From: Emcibacteraceae bacterium
GTDB lineage: Bacteria; Pseudomonadota; Alphaproteobacteria; Sphingomonadales; Emcibacteraceae
Length of the DNA stretch: 64,000 nucleotides
Reading direction: 5' to 3'
NCBI GenBank assembly: GCA_041396985.1
Contig: JAWKXO010000002.1
Location: 62,001-126,000, forward strand
Shown: one piece after another, positions 9,242-18,521 of the stretch
How positions within the stretch are numbered: the first letter of the stretch is position 1
How the letters are laid out: each line of letters starts with the position of its first letter
Notes under the pieces: model-generated
Database searches by the model: none
What the model saw: the letters and a program-made list of their open reading frames with translations, nothing else
Told to the model about the DNA's origin: nothing
Position numbers and translations under genes: made by a program

Positions 9242-10123
9242 TTATACCATCCTTCCCAATTCACGCATAACAGTTATTCGCGCTGTAAACATGGCCAGCA
9301 AAGCAAATAACAAAGGAAAAAAAAGTAAAACGGACATTTTTAAATAGGGAAGTGTTGGTGTCTCAACCAACCCCCCTGAAAGGTCCTGAACCAGATTTAA
9401 TAATCCATATACTGTTATAAAGGAAAGCAGGAGACCAATAAGACCTCCCCTTAACCCGTAATACATAAACCGTTTCTGATATGCCTTCGCAATCATTTGG
9501 TCATGAGCGCCCATCAGGTGCATAATCGCAATAATATTTTTATGCTCTGACATACTAGATTTTGTACCAAATATGACAATGCCCACGGAGGCAAGCAAAA
9601 TCATGATCAGAATACCAAGAGCTGTATATTCAACTGTATAGGCAAGGTCATAAAAATGGCTGAGCCATTTTGCATGATCATCCAGATAAACATTATTACT
9701 TATTTGTTTAAGCTTACTTTCGAGTGCATCCAAATTTACATAGGCTTCTTCACTTGTCTGAACATCAATCATAACAGGAACCGGAAGATCATCCGTAATA
9801 TTGCCTGACCCAAGCCACGGCTCAAGCAATGTTTTAAGTTCCTGATCCGAAAGAATTCTGACCTCTTCTATCCCTGGCGTTTGTCTTAAGGCCTTTTGAA
9901 TTTCCAGCGATTCTGCTGTGATCTGGTCCTTATCCTCACCTGTGATCTGAACGGTAATACGCCCTTGAAGACTACTTGCCCAATTATCAAAACCTGAATG
10001 CAGAAGTAAACTTCCCGTAGCAGCGAGGGCACTTAAATAGACCATAATTGCCATTACCCATGGCAGTAACCTTGTCGCTTCGCCGCTTTTAACTGTTGGT
10101 AGGAAATTGAAAGATCGGCTCAT
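9242..10123 (-). CDS. ftsX: cell division protein FtsX (permease-like)
   Basis: A 293-residue membrane protein with a first helix at about residues 20-42, a periplasmic loop containing QITGEDKDQITAESL and LRQTPGIEEVRILSDQEL, and three further helices (about residues 165-190, 220-245, 262-285). This is the FtsX layout. With FtsE it forms a type VII-like ABC complex at the septum that activates periplasmic murein hydrolases through EnvC-type coiled-coil activators. An EnvC-like gene is present at 29762-31003. The start overlaps the ftsE stop by four bases (ATGA). The sequence diverges from enterobacterial FtsX but keeps order and topology. Confidence 0.93.
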   Translation of the reverse strand: MSRSFNFLPTVKSGEATRLLPWVMAIMVYLSALAATGSLLLHSGFDNWASSLQGRITVQITGEDKDQITAESLEIQKALRQTPGIEEVRILSDQELKTLLEPWLGSGNITDDLPVPVMIDVQTSEEAYVNLDALESKLKQISNNVYLDDHAKWLSHFYDLAYTVEYTALGILIMILLASVGIVIFGTKSSMSEHKNIIAIMHLMGAHDQMIAKAYQKRFMYYGLRGGLIGLLLSFITVYGLLNLVQDLSGGLVETPTLPYLKMSVLLFFPLLFALLAMFTARITVMRELGRMV

Positions 10124-10830
10124 TGGTCCCGCTCTTTTCCGACATTAAAGTCTGAAATATCTTTTTTGCTGCCTTCAATATGCAGAAGCCTCCCGCCGAC
10201 AAGATGAAGCCTTGGGGCACCCACTTTTTTTACAAGTGCATTATCATGGGTTGCAATAACGATTGTTGTGCCTAATTTATTCAGCTCAACAAAAAGATAC
10301 ATTAATCTTTCCGCCATTTCCGGATCCACATTCCCGGTTGGCTCATCGGCAAGAAGAATATCCGGGCGTCTGATAACAGCGCGGGCAATGGCCACCCTTT
10401 GTTTTTCCCCACCAGACAATGTTGACGGCAGTGAGAGCATTTTATCTTCAAGGCCGACCCATCGCAGCAATTCTTCCACATGTTCATTAATCTGAGCACC
10501 ACTTCCCCCGGCAATTCTTAAGGGCAAGGCCACATTATCAATGGCTGTCATATGATCAAGCAATCTGAAATCCTGAAAAACAACACCAATGCGCCGTCTT
10601 AGCTTCGGGAGATCTTCACGCATGGCTTTGGCAACGTCGCGGCCAAACATCATAATTTCCCCACGACTTGGCCTTTGTGCCAGATACATTAATTTTAGAA
10701 GTGACGTTTTACCCGCACCGCTTGGGCCCGTTAGAAAATGCATCGAACCTGGTTCAAGCTTAAATGAGATATCATTCAGGACCTCATGTCCTTTATCATA
10801 ACTCATGCTTACATTTCTAAATTCAACCAA
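10120..10830 (-). CDS. ftsE: cell division ATP-binding protein FtsE
   Basis: A 236-residue ABC ATPase. Walker A is GPSGAGKT (residues 35-42), the Q-loop is VFQDFRLL, the ABC signature is LSGGEKQRVAIARA, and Walker B is ILLADEPTGNVD followed by an IATHD switch histidine. ATP hydrolysis drives the FtsEX complex that controls septal cell-wall hydrolysis. It is the first gene of ftsE-ftsX-DUF218-plsC and is divergent from the zinc-ribbon protein gene across about 300 bases, a conserved alphaproteobacterial arrangement. Confidence 0.96.
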   Translation of the reverse strand: MVEFRNVSMSYDKGHEVLNDISFKLEPGSMHFLTGPSGAGKTSLLKLMYLAQRPSRGEIMMFGRDVAKAMREDLPKLRRRIGVVFQDFRLLDHMTAIDNVALPLRIAGGSGAQINEHVEELLRWVGLEDKMLSLPSTLSGGEKQRVAIARAVIRRPDILLADEPTGNVDPEMAERLMYLFVELNKLGTTIVIATHDNALVKKVGAPRLHLVGGRLLHIEGSKKDISDFNVGKERDQ

Positions 10831-11126
10831 TGAAGAACCCTTTAAAATTCTAATTCCGGATTTTTACTTCTTAGACCATAGTCCTTTTAATAATGCAAAT
10901 TCAATTACCGATCATTAAAGAATTAAACAGGTCATTTTAAGGTGGCCATGTATATCTCCAGATTACACTATATGTTAACGAAACTTTGTCAATTTGACGG
11001 CTATAATTTAAAAAATATCATCCGGGAAAATTTTTGGTACAAAATTATATCCTATTGATAATCATAACTATGCATACTATAACGTGTTTTTTAAATTAAC
11101 TATAATAAAGGAAACGGGCCTTTTAA
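10831..11126. promoter_or_regulatory. divergent promoter region between ftsE and the zinc-ribbon gene
   Basis: This 296-base AT-rich gap serves both divergent genes. For the rightward gene a plausible promoter is TTGATA at 11054-11059 and TATAAC at 11078-11083 with an 18-base spacer. A second TATAAT lies at 11002-11007 without a matching -35. No coding frame or strong hairpin was seen. The promoter call is by consensus only. Confidence 0.35.
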
Positions 11127-11975
11127 ATGATCCTGACTTGTCCGGAATGTAAATCCAGATATGTTGTGAACCCCGCGGCATTAATGCCGAGAGGCAGGAC
11201 TGTACGCTGTGCAAAATGCAGTCATAGCTGGTTTGAACAAAAACCGGATGAAAGTGTCTTTCCTGCTGCTGCCAGAACCCCTCAAAATCCGGTAGCGACT
11301 GAGCCAGAAAAGTCCGGCGATAATGAAGAATTGAAAGAACAGAACAACAAGTCTTCCCAGAATGAAAATACAGCAACAGAAAATACGGACAACAGCAGCA
11401 GTGAAAGTGGTGAGGAAGATTTCGACTTCCCCATAAATAAACCGCCTAAAAGAAGAAGACCGGTACCAAAGGGTTCTAATCTGCCTGCGCTCCAAAATCA
11501 AAAATATGGGTCCAATAAAGTCGGATGGATTTCTCTCGCTGTTTTTGTAACGGCCGTGATCTGCTCTTTCATGATCTTTCAGGATGCTATCATAAAAAGC
11601 TGGCCAGCGTCGAAAAAGCTCTATGTGGCCATTGGTCTGGAAGAAGGAAATGTCATAAAAGCCCCTGTTAAACCGGAACTGGCCCCAATTGAAGAACGCT
11701 TGAGTATTGGTGGCATTACTCCTAGGCGTGAGAATGTAAATAATGTATCCAACCTAGTTATTAGCGGGTTTATTGAAAATATCTCGAGTGAAATACAATC
11801 AGTGCCAGCAATTAAAATAATGCTGCTCGATTCAAATCGCCGCAACATAAGAGAATGGAGCGTTCAGCCACAAAAATCTCAACTTAATCCTGCCGAGAGA
11901 GTAAATTTTGAAACCTCGCTTCCATCTCCTCCACCGGAAGCAAAAGATATCAGCATTGATTTTGTAAAAAAATAA
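11127..11975 (+). CDS. zinc-ribbon (MJ0042-type) and DUF3426 membrane protein
   Basis: A 282-residue protein. Residues 1-33 are an MJ0042-type zinc finger with CPEC (Cys5, Cys8) and CAKC (Cys28, Cys31) around PRGRTVRC. A long acidic, Gln/Asn/Ser-rich linker follows, then a single membrane helix at about residues 133-155 (VGWISLAVFVTAVICSFMIF). The periplasmic C-terminal part resembles DUF3426, including LVISGFIENISSEIQSVPAI. Such proteins sit next to ftsE in many alphaproteobacteria, and their role is not established. The finger suggests nucleic-acid, protein or metal binding in the cytoplasm, coupled through the membrane to an extracytoplasmic beta domain. Confidence 0.82.
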   Translation: MILTCPECKSRYVVNPAALMPRGRTVRCAKCSHSWFEQKPDESVFPAAARTPQNPVATEPEKSGDNEELKEQNNKSSQNENTATENTDNSSSESGEEDFDFPINKPPKRRRPVPKGSNLPALQNQKYGSNKVGWISLAVFVTAVICSFMIFQDAIIKSWPASKKLYVAIGLEEGNVIKAPVKPELAPIEERLSIGGITPRRENVNNVSNLVISGFIENISSEIQSVPAIKIMLLDSNRRNIREWSVQPQKSQLNPAERVNFETSLPSPPPEAKDISIDFVKK

Positions 11976-12045
11976 CTGAAAAAATAATAAAATATAAAGA
12001 ATTTCTGTGTATTCATGGCCATTGTAAGTAACAATTGGACTGACT

Positions 12046-12420
12046 ATGGCACGTATTTTAATTGCAGAAGATGAAGTCGCCGTTCGTACATTTATTTGTC
12101 GGGCTCTAAAACTTCGAGGTCATGAAACCATCGGCGTAGCGGATGGAGGCGCGGCAATCGTTGAATTGGAAAATAATCAATATGACCTGCTCCTGACCGA
12201 CATCATTATGCCGGTTATGGACGGTATTTCACTTGCTTTAAAAGTAACGGCAGAATATCCGGCAATGCCAATATTAATGATGACAGGTTTTGTCCATGAA
12301 AAGCAGCGCGCTCATAATATGGGTAGTTTAATTAATAACGTTATCAGTAAGCCATTTTCACTTGATGAAATTTGTCACGCCGTTGATGAGGTCCTGATGG
12401 CCTACCAGCAGGTTCACTAA
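12046..12420 (+). CDS. single-domain response regulator, CpdR-like
   Basis: A 124-residue receiver domain with no output domain. The acidic pair is Glu8-Asp9, the phosphorylated aspartate is Asp52 in LLLTDIIMPVMDG, and the conserved lysine is Lys102 in VISKPFSL. The sequence style and its place beside the zinc-ribbon/ftsE region match CpdR, which in Caulobacter and rhizobia controls ClpXP proteolysis of cell-cycle proteins when unphosphorylated. The C-terminus here (YQQVH) lacks the two terminal alanines of Caulobacter CpdR. The CpdR assignment is an inference from similarity; a generic CheY-like protein remains possible. Confidence 0.82.
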   Translation: MARILIAEDEVAVRTFICRALKLRGHETIGVADGGAAIVELENNQYDLLLTDIIMPVMDGISLALKVTAEYPAMPILMMTGFVHEKQRAHNMGSLINNVISKPFSLDEICHAVDEVLMAYQQVH

Positions 12421-12428
12421 TAACATTA

Positions 12429-14318
12429 CTACATTATCGGAGCTGAAGTAATTTCCTTCATTATATTCTGAAGCTCTGGTGACTTTAGCATAGGCCTGTT
12501 CAGAACCCTTTTCAGATTGCTCATCACTGTGATAAGTTCTGTTTGATCTTCTGTGACCTGATTAATCTCACTTTTCCTCATTCCCGCCAGGATTTCTTCA
12601 ACAAGCTCTGAAGCATTTTGTATCAGATAACCAGAACTATCCCCTGTAAATGAGATTTTTTCTCCTAACAGTTTAACCGCATTACCCACTTTGGTTTGGA
12701 GCAATATCTGGCTGTGCTTTTGGCTGATATTTTTTTCCTGATCATTATTGCGAAGGTCCAGTCCTGATTTTTGCCGCATAGTACTGGCTAATTTCACTTT
12801 CATTTGGTCATTAAAGGAACTGGCAAGCAATGTTTTCTGTATGGCAATTAAATTATCAATGATTTTCTGACTTTCCGAAAGGGCAAAATAATTCCCGAGA
12901 CCACCTTTTCCAAGTATCAGATCATCATTCTGAACGATCCCTTTACGCATAAAGTCCACAATAAGGGCAGCATTATAATATTTACCCTGATCACTGAAGG
13001 TAAGAATATAGCTGTATAATTTTCTTAAAGCGCCAATATCTATATCAAGAGGGTAATTTGCCGAAGTGGAAGTATATGTTGCATATACATAATCATGAAA
13101 CAACTTGTCGACTTCCCTTAAATTCTCTCTTATTTCCAGAACCTCTTTATTCTGATTAATAGAAAGTGTCAGTTTGTCCAGTGACTCGAGTAACCCGTTT
13201 TCAATCGGTCCCAGTTCACTGTCTTCCAGTTTCTGGGCAATATCCCAAAGCAAATTACGCGCCGTCTCCCTGTCGGTCGGATAAACCGGGTCAGAAAGCC
13301 GTCTGTATGCTGATTGCATTGCCATATAATATATGGGCGGTAGAAACTCATTTTCAGTCAAAAGGCCCAATGCCCTGATTTGTCGGGCAATCGAGTTTAA
13401 TTGATAGTCGGGTTTTGCCAGTTCACGGTGAAGGGATATTAACTTGCCGGCAATTTCATTTTTATAAAATTTTTCCGGAATTTGTACTTTATGAATAACG
13501 GCTGTCGAAACCTGACCGGCTTCATCTTCAACAGATAACGCGAGATCAACTGTCTCGCCAGAATGATCAGATCCGGTAAAGTCCAGATAAAAAATATTTT
13601 TATAAGCCTCTATTTCACTGACCATTAAATTTTTGATATCGCTCTTTACGCCGTTCGAATCAATCAGCCCTACGGAGGTCTTCATGATTTTTCTGTCATC
13701 ATTTACATCAACTTTTAATGCCAGATAGCCTTTGCTGTTTTTATTATCTTCTATAGCAAACTGGTTTATAACAGGTGCCGGATCATCAATAAGAATGATC
13801 GGCCAGGAAGCAATTGTAAAAGCCCCCTGTTTTAATGACCATAAATTTTGCTTATCAATTTTCGCACTTGCTTTAAAGCTGCCATCAGACATTTCTTCAA
13901 ATGGGATGACTACGCCATCGGACATAGTAATTTCTGGGGCCCACTTTAGCCCTTTTACATGAAGATCTAGAACACTTCCCTCATAAACTGGATTTATCGC
14001 TGCCTTAATCTCATCCGGTTTTTTAAAATCTATGGTTACAGTATCCTGCTTTAGATAAAGCGGTGCTGTAACTGTTACCTTTATTTCTGCCGACGGATAA
14101 TCAAAAAGAGCCCGTGGTTTAAGGGCAAGTTCTGATAATCTGGAAAAATCCTGACTGTTAACAAATAAAATAAGAATTGCCGCCAGTGAACTCAGATAAA
14201 AGCATGACTTTAAAACTGATCCAGCTTCTTTTATCCTGCCGGACACTCCCAGCATGATAAATGCCGAACATCCCAAAATAACGGCCAGATAAAATATTGC
14301 CTGCATCCAGGAAGGCAC
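12429..14318 (-). CDS. DUF4175/TIGR02302-type membrane protein, start uncertain
   Basis: The open frame gives 629 residues from GTG 14318. It begins in the middle of the family's hydrophobic N-terminus (FYLAVILGCSAFIMLG, then a helix around residues 33-50), followed by a large extracytoplasmic Ig-like and helical part, including DSELGPIENGLLESLDKL. The same frame stays open another 180 bases back to the lysA stop and encodes one more plausible helix (SAAVILCLYICISFLDLW), with no ATG, GTG or TTG. A CTG at 14459 preceded by AAAAGGG is a credible start, which would give 676 residues. Better-known members are longer at the C-terminus. Function unknown; it ends nine bases from the converging response regulator. 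Confidence 0.8.
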   Translation of the reverse strand: MPSWMQAIFYLAVILGCSAFIMLGVSGRIKEAGSVLKSCFYLSSLAAILILFVNSQDFSRLSELALKPRALFDYPSAEIKVTVTAPLYLKQDTVTIDFKKPDEIKAAINPVYEGSVLDLHVKGLKWAPEITMSDGVVIPFEEMSDGSFKASAKIDKQNLWSLKQGAFTIASWPIILIDDPAPVINQFAIEDNKNSKGYLALKVDVNDDRKIMKTSVGLIDSNGVKSDIKNLMVSEIEAYKNIFYLDFTGSDHSGETVDLALSVEDEAGQVSTAVIHKVQIPEKFYKNEIAGKLISLHRELAKPDYQLNSIARQIRALGLLTENEFLPPIYYMAMQSAYRRLSDPVYPTDRETARNLLWDIAQKLEDSELGPIENGLLESLDKLTLSINQNKEVLEIRENLREVDKLFHDYVYATYTSTSANYPLDIDIGALRKLYSYILTFSDQGKYYNAALIVDFMRKGIVQNDDLILGKGGLGNYFALSESQKIIDNLIAIQKTLLASSFNDQMKVKLASTMRQKSGLDLRNNDQEKNISQKHSQILLQTKVGNAVKLLGEKISFTGDSSGYLIQNASELVEEILAGMRKSEINQVTEDQTELITVMSNLKRVLNRPMLKSPELQNIMKEITSAPIM

Positions 14319-14498
14319 AAATGCCCAAAGATCAAGGAAAGAAATGCAGATATATAAACATAAAATAACGGCCGCTGAGTAAACTCCACCTGATAATGAA
14401 ACCAGACCGGAAGCCCCAGATAATTTTTCTGTTGTTGATTTATGCTGCTCTTCTATCAGTTCAACCCTTTTTATTTTTAGATTATATTTAGACTTACC

Positions 14499-15761
14499 CT
14501 ATTTTGACAGCCATGGGGCAAGCTGATCAAGTCCAATTATATCATCATATGTTGGTCTTGGCCTGACAATGGCAAAATCTTTATCTTTTACAAGCACTTC
14601 AGGGACAAGCCGTCTTGTATTATAGGTTGATGCCATGACAGCTCCGTACGCGCCGACAGAGCGAATCGCCAAAAGATCCCCTTTTTCCATAGGTGTGATT
14701 AAGCGATTGGTTGCAAATGTGTCACCGGTTTCACAGACCGGTCCGACAATATCAAAAAGCTCTCTGTCCTGATGACTTTCATTAACAGAAACTATTTCAT
14801 GATAAGCATCATACATACTAGGCCGGACAAGATCGTTCATTGCTGCATCTACAATCAGGAATTTTCTTGCCTGTCCTTTTTTTACATAAACTACTTTGGA
14901 AACAAGGATACCGGCATTGCCAACAAGAAATCGGCCCGGCTCAATAATAATCTGACAGCCTAGGTGACTAACCACCCTTTTTACCATTTCCGCATATTCA
15001 GCCGGCAGCGGTGTTAATTCTTCACCCTGATAAGGAATACCCAAACCACCCCCTAAATCAAGGCGGGTAATTTCGTGTCCGTCTTCCCGAAGCGTTTCTA
15101 TAAGACCTGAAATTCTCTTAAATGCTTCTTCAAATGGGTCAAGTTCGGTGATTTGAGACCCGATATGAAGATCAAGTCCAACAAGCTTTATACCGGAAAG
15201 GCTTGCCGCGGTTGCACAAATTTCACGGACATTAACCCAGGGAACCCCAAATTTATTTTCTGACTTTCCGGTTGAAATTTTTGCATGTGTTTTGGCATCG
15301 ACATCCGGATTAACCCGAAAAGTTATATCCGCCACTTTGCCAAGCATTGTCGCGACTTCACTTAATTGGTAAAGTTCCGGCTCACTTTCCACATTAAACT
15401 GGTAAATTCCCTGCTCAAGCGCAAATACCATTTCATCAACCGTTTTAGCAACGCCGGAATAGACAATTTTTTTTGCTGGAATACCTGCCTGAAGTGCCCT
15501 TCTCATTTCACCTTCTGAAACAACATCAGCACCGGACCCCATTTCAGCAAATGATTTAATAACGGACTGATTTGTATTCGCTTTAACCGCATAACAAATT
15601 AAGACATCGAGATCACCAAATGCATCCTTAAACTGGTTATACTGATATTCCAATGATGCACTGGAATATAAATAAAATGGTGTGCCGACCTGCTTTGCAA
15701 TGTCAGCAACTTTAATATTCTCAACGGTCATTTCGCCGTCGCGATACTCAAAAAAATTCAT
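14499..15761 (-). CDS. lysA: diaminopimelate decarboxylase
   Basis: A 420-residue fold-type III PLP enzyme that decarboxylates meso-diaminopimelate to L-lysine, the last step of the pathway. The PLP lysine is Lys60 in VLICYAVKAN. Other family blocks are KFGVPW, DLHIGSQI, LDLGGGLGIPY, IEPGRFLVGNAG and, for the second subunit's active site, GPVCETGDTF. It follows the small LptM-like lipoprotein gene by 12 bases in the argH-lptM-lysA operon. Its TAG stop lies in the same frame as the downstream DUF4175 gene. Confidence 0.97.
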   Translation of the reverse strand: MNFFEYRDGEMTVENIKVADIAKQVGTPFYLYSSASLEYQYNQFKDAFGDLDVLICYAVKANTNQSVIKSFAEMGSGADVVSEGEMRRALQAGIPAKKIVYSGVAKTVDEMVFALEQGIYQFNVESEPELYQLSEVATMLGKVADITFRVNPDVDAKTHAKISTGKSENKFGVPWVNVREICATAASLSGIKLVGLDLHIGSQITELDPFEEAFKRISGLIETLREDGHEITRLDLGGGLGIPYQGEELTPLPAEYAEMVKRVVSHLGCQIIIEPGRFLVGNAGILVSKVVYVKKGQARKFLIVDAAMNDLVRPSMYDAYHEIVSVNESHQDRELFDIVGPVCETGDTFATNRLITPMEKGDLLAIRSVGAYGAVMASTYNTRRLVPEVLVKDKDFAIVRPRPTYDDIIGLDQLAPWLSK

Positions 15762-15773
15762 GCCATCCCTAGC

Positions 15774-15893
15774 TTAGTTATTGTTTGAAGGTGCTTGTTT
15801 TTGCGGAGGAGGTAATAACTCACCACGCTTGCCGCAGGATATTGACATAGAACATAAAATTCCAATCAAAATCAACTTTATTATATGCTGCAT
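15774..15893 (-). CDS. lptM: LptM-like small lipoprotein
   Basis: A 39-residue frame lies exactly between argH (three bases downstream of its stop) and lysA (12 bases upstream of its start). It has a lipoprotein signal peptide (MQHIIKLILIGILCSMSIS) with the lipobox SIS-C at Cys20, then CGKRGELLPPP and a polar Asn-rich tail. This matches LptM (YifL), an outer-membrane lipoprotein encoded between argH and lysA or beside lysA in proteobacteria, whose mature part begins CGxKGPL. In E. coli LptM assists oxidative maturation of the LptD-LptE lipopolysaccharide translocon. The gene is easily missed because of its size. Confidence 0.87.
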   Translation of the reverse strand: MQHIIKLILIGILCSMSISCGKRGELLPPPQKQAPSNNN

Positions 15894-15896
15894 GAT

Positions 15897-17300
15897 CTAG
15901 CCTATCCTTTCCCGTGCAAGTTTGACCTGACGCCTCACTTCAGACGGTGCTGTCCCACCGAAGCTGACCCTGCTCGCAACGGAGTTTTCAACACTTAAAA
16001 CACTGAAGACATCTTTTGTGATTTTAGGCTCCACTGTTTGCATTTCCTCAAGTGTCAGGCCGTCAAGATCACAGCCTTTCTTTTCTGCCATGGCAACAAG
16101 GCTACCGGTTATATGATGAGCATTTCTAAAGGGAAGCCCGAGCACGCGAACCACCCAATCCGCAAGGTCTGTGGCTGTAATAAACCCGACATCAGTCGAT
16201 TTTTTCATTTTATCAGCATTGACTTTCATATCTTCAACCATGCCTGTCATTGCAGCAATAATAAGCTCATATGTCTCGGCAGCGTCAAAAGTGGCTTCTT
16301 TATCTTCCTGCATATCTTTTGAAAAGGTAAGAGCAAGACCTTTCATTGTCACCAGCAGGCTGTTCAGTGAGCCAATTATACGGCCTGACTTTCCGCGGCA
16401 AAGTTCCGCCGCATCAGGATTTCTTTTTTGCGGCATAATGGAAGATCCCGTTGTAAAACTGTCTGACATTTCAATGAATTTAAATTGCGCCGAAGACCAT
16501 GTCACCATTTCTTCAGCAAGTCTTGAGACATGCACGGCACTGATCGCCGCCGCTGACATATATTCAAGGGCAAAATCCCGATCGGAAACAGAATCCATAG
16601 AATTTGCTGTTGGCCGGTCAAAGCCAAGCGCTTCTGCCGTCTGATGCCTGTTTATTGGAAAGGATGTCCCTGCCAAAGCTGCTGCCCCAAGAGGGCACTC
16701 ATTTAGTCTCTTTCTCGCATCCTGAAATCTTAGACGGTCTCTAGTAAACATCTCAAAATATGCCAGCAGATGATGACCGAATGTCACTGGCTGGGCACTT
16801 TGAAGATGGGTAAAACCGGGCAGAATTACATCAGCATTTTCTTCCGCTCTCTCTACAAGTGCCAGCTGCAGAGCTTTTAAAGCATCGTCTGCATGATCAC
16901 AGGCTTCCCGAACCCAGATTTTAAAATCGGTGGCAACCTGATCATTTCTTGAGCGTGCCGTATGTAACCGACCGGCAGCAGGTCCGATAATTTCCGTCAG
17001 ACGCGCCTCAACATTCATATGAATATCTTCGAGGGTGGCAGAAAATGTAAATGACCCGGATTCAATTTCTTTTTCAATCTGCTTAAGTCCAGACTGAATA
17101 GCGTCACCATCCGCGTTCGAGATGATGTTACAGGACACCAGCATTTTACAATGTTCAATAGATCCTCGGATATCCTGACGGTATAAGATTTTATCAAAAT
17201 CTATAGAGGCGTTGATCTTTTCCATAATTTCAGATACACCTCCCTCGAACCGACCGCCCCAGAGAGTGTTTGCTTTTGGTTTTTGTGTTTTATCGTTCAT
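15897..17300 (-). CDS. argH: argininosuccinate lyase
   Basis: A 467-residue fumarase/aspartase-superfamily enzyme that splits argininosuccinate into arginine and fumarate. The signature GSSIMPQKRNPD holds the catalytic serine loop. Other markers are TLWGGRFEGG at the N-terminus, DIHMNVEARL, HTARSRNDQV and GFTHLQSAQPV. It is the first gene of the argH-lptM-lysA(-DUF4175) operon. Only 34 bases separate its start from that of the divergent TlpA gene, so the two promoters must overlap each other's coding or leader sequence. Confidence 0.97.
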   Translation of the reverse strand: MNDKTQKPKANTLWGGRFEGGVSEIMEKINASIDFDKILYRQDIRGSIEHCKMLVSCNIISNADGDAIQSGLKQIEKEIESGSFTFSATLEDIHMNVEARLTEIIGPAAGRLHTARSRNDQVATDFKIWVREACDHADDALKALQLALVERAEENADVILPGFTHLQSAQPVTFGHHLLAYFEMFTRDRLRFQDARKRLNECPLGAAALAGTSFPINRHQTAEALGFDRPTANSMDSVSDRDFALEYMSAAAISAVHVSRLAEEMVTWSSAQFKFIEMSDSFTTGSSIMPQKRNPDAAELCRGKSGRIIGSLNSLLVTMKGLALTFSKDMQEDKEATFDAAETYELIIAAMTGMVEDMKVNADKMKKSTDVGFITATDLADWVVRVLGLPFRNAHHITGSLVAMAEKKGCDLDGLTLEEMQTVEPKITKDVFSVLSVENSVASRVSFGGTAPSEVRRQVKLARERIG

Positions 17301-17334
17301 CCGTCTGTTCTTTATATTTTTGCACGAGGTAAAT

Positions 17335-17928
17335 ATGAAAAATAAATCTGCTTATATCCTATCCTTCATTGCCCTGTGCATTGCTGCTATTTCTTTTTAC
17401 AAGATAGGGAATACGCCAAATAACGGCATACCGCAAGGTCTTACCGCAGGGGCAATGAAAAGATTTGAATTTCATAATAAACCGGTTCTGGTTACCAAAG
17501 CTGTCTTTAAGGACGAGAACGGTAATGATGTGACTTTTTCTGACTTTAAAGGAAAAGTTATTCTGGTCAATATATGGGCAACCTGGTGTGCACCATGTGT
17601 AAAGGAAATGCCTGACTTAAATGAACTTCAGAAATCTTTGGGTGGCGAAAAATTCCAGATTGTACTGGTTTCAGAGAATCAGGACGGAATGGACAGCTCA
17701 ATAGAGTTTCTAAAAACAAACAAAATAGATAATCTAAACACATATTTTGACAGCAATCGAGGGGTAGCCCGCGGATTAAAGACCAATGCCCTTCCGACCA
17801 GCATTCTGATCAATGCAGAAGGTGAAGAGGTTGGCCGCCTGATTGGTCCAGCCGATTGGAATTCAGGCGATGCCAAGGCTTTGATTAATTATTTTATTTT
17901 AAAACAAAATCCTGACACGTATAATTAA
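17335..17928 (+). CDS. tlpA: TlpA-family periplasmic thiol:disulfide oxidoreductase
   Basis: A 197-residue protein when started at ATG 17335, preceded by GAGGT five bases upstream; longer frames lack a comparable ribosome site. Residues 5-22 form an N-terminal membrane anchor or uncleaved signal. The thioredoxin fold starts at FSDFKGKVILVNIWATWCAP, with the redox pair Cys85-Cys88 in WCAPC and the cis-proline in LPTSILI. TlpA proteins reduce periplasmic disulfides, for example in cytochrome c oxidase copper-site assembly. Its place divergent from argH is a common alphaproteobacterial arrangement. The last four bases overlap the converging zur-type gene. Confidence 0.92.
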   Translation: MKNKSAYILSFIALCIAAISFYKIGNTPNNGIPQGLTAGAMKRFEFHNKPVLVTKAVFKDENGNDVTFSDFKGKVILVNIWATWCAPCVKEMPDLNELQKSLGGEKFQIVLVSENQDGMDSSIEFLKTNKIDNLNTYFDSNRGVARGLKTNALPTSILINAEGEEVGRLIGPADWNSGDAKALINYFILKQNPDTYN

Positions 17929-18401
17929 GTCTGTCCTGAATATTTCTTTGAACAACCATCACAAGATACCATAAGCTCCAAATGATACTTGCTTACCTGA
18001 AAACCACTTTTTCTGATATTTTCATCAAACACTTCTGCAAGCTTTTTGTCGTTTATTGATGATACCTCACCGCAATGCTGACAAATCAGTAAAATTGATT
18101 CTTCACGTTTTTCTTTTGGACTTTTTAAAGCGACAAAGGTTCTCGTGCTTAAAATGCGGCGCACTAGCCCCTTATTTTGTAATTCATTTAAAGCTCTATA
18201 GACAGTTGCCGCTGCGTTTACCCCTTTTTTTCTCAGCAAATCAAGTATTTCGTACGCTCCTGCAGAACGGTCCAACTGACATAAGATGTCATACACCATT
18301 TTCTGATTGGCTGTCAGTCGTTGATTTATAGCCTTTGATATCGGAGGACTACATATTGCCTCAGCCATTTCACATTTCATTAAAGTAGATCTATTTATCA
18401 T
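17925..18401 (-). CDS. zur: Fur-family regulator, probably Zur
   Basis: A 158-residue winged-helix regulator; ATG at 18380 is an alternative start that removes seven residues. The DNA-binding part is residues about 30-90, with AATVYRALNELQNKGLVRRI as wing and recognition helix. The dimerisation half carries two structural zinc cysteine pairs, CQHC (107, 110) and CDGC (147, 150), plus HLEL (His140). The sequence around the regulatory site, lacking the HHDH block of Fur, is closer to Zur than Fur. A ZnuD-like receptor with a Zur-box-like operator lies 600 bases away, which supports zinc as the signal. Zur represses zinc-uptake genes when zinc is replete. Fur or another metal is less likely. Confidence 0.85.
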   Translation of the reverse strand: MINRSTLMKCEMAEAICSPPISKAINQRLTANQKMVYDILCQLDRSAGAYEILDLLRKKGVNAAATVYRALNELQNKGLVRRILSTRTFVALKSPKEKREESILLICQHCGEVSSINDKKLAEVFDENIRKSGFQVSKYHLELMVSCDGCSKKYSGQT

Positions 18402-18521
18402 TTTGTTCCCTCATAATATGCCCATTAACTGTTGCTACACGGCAATCGATTTATGGGTTATACATACAAATTATCTGCGAAACATCCGCATTGGATGACC
18501 GCAAAATAATGCTGGTAAAAA

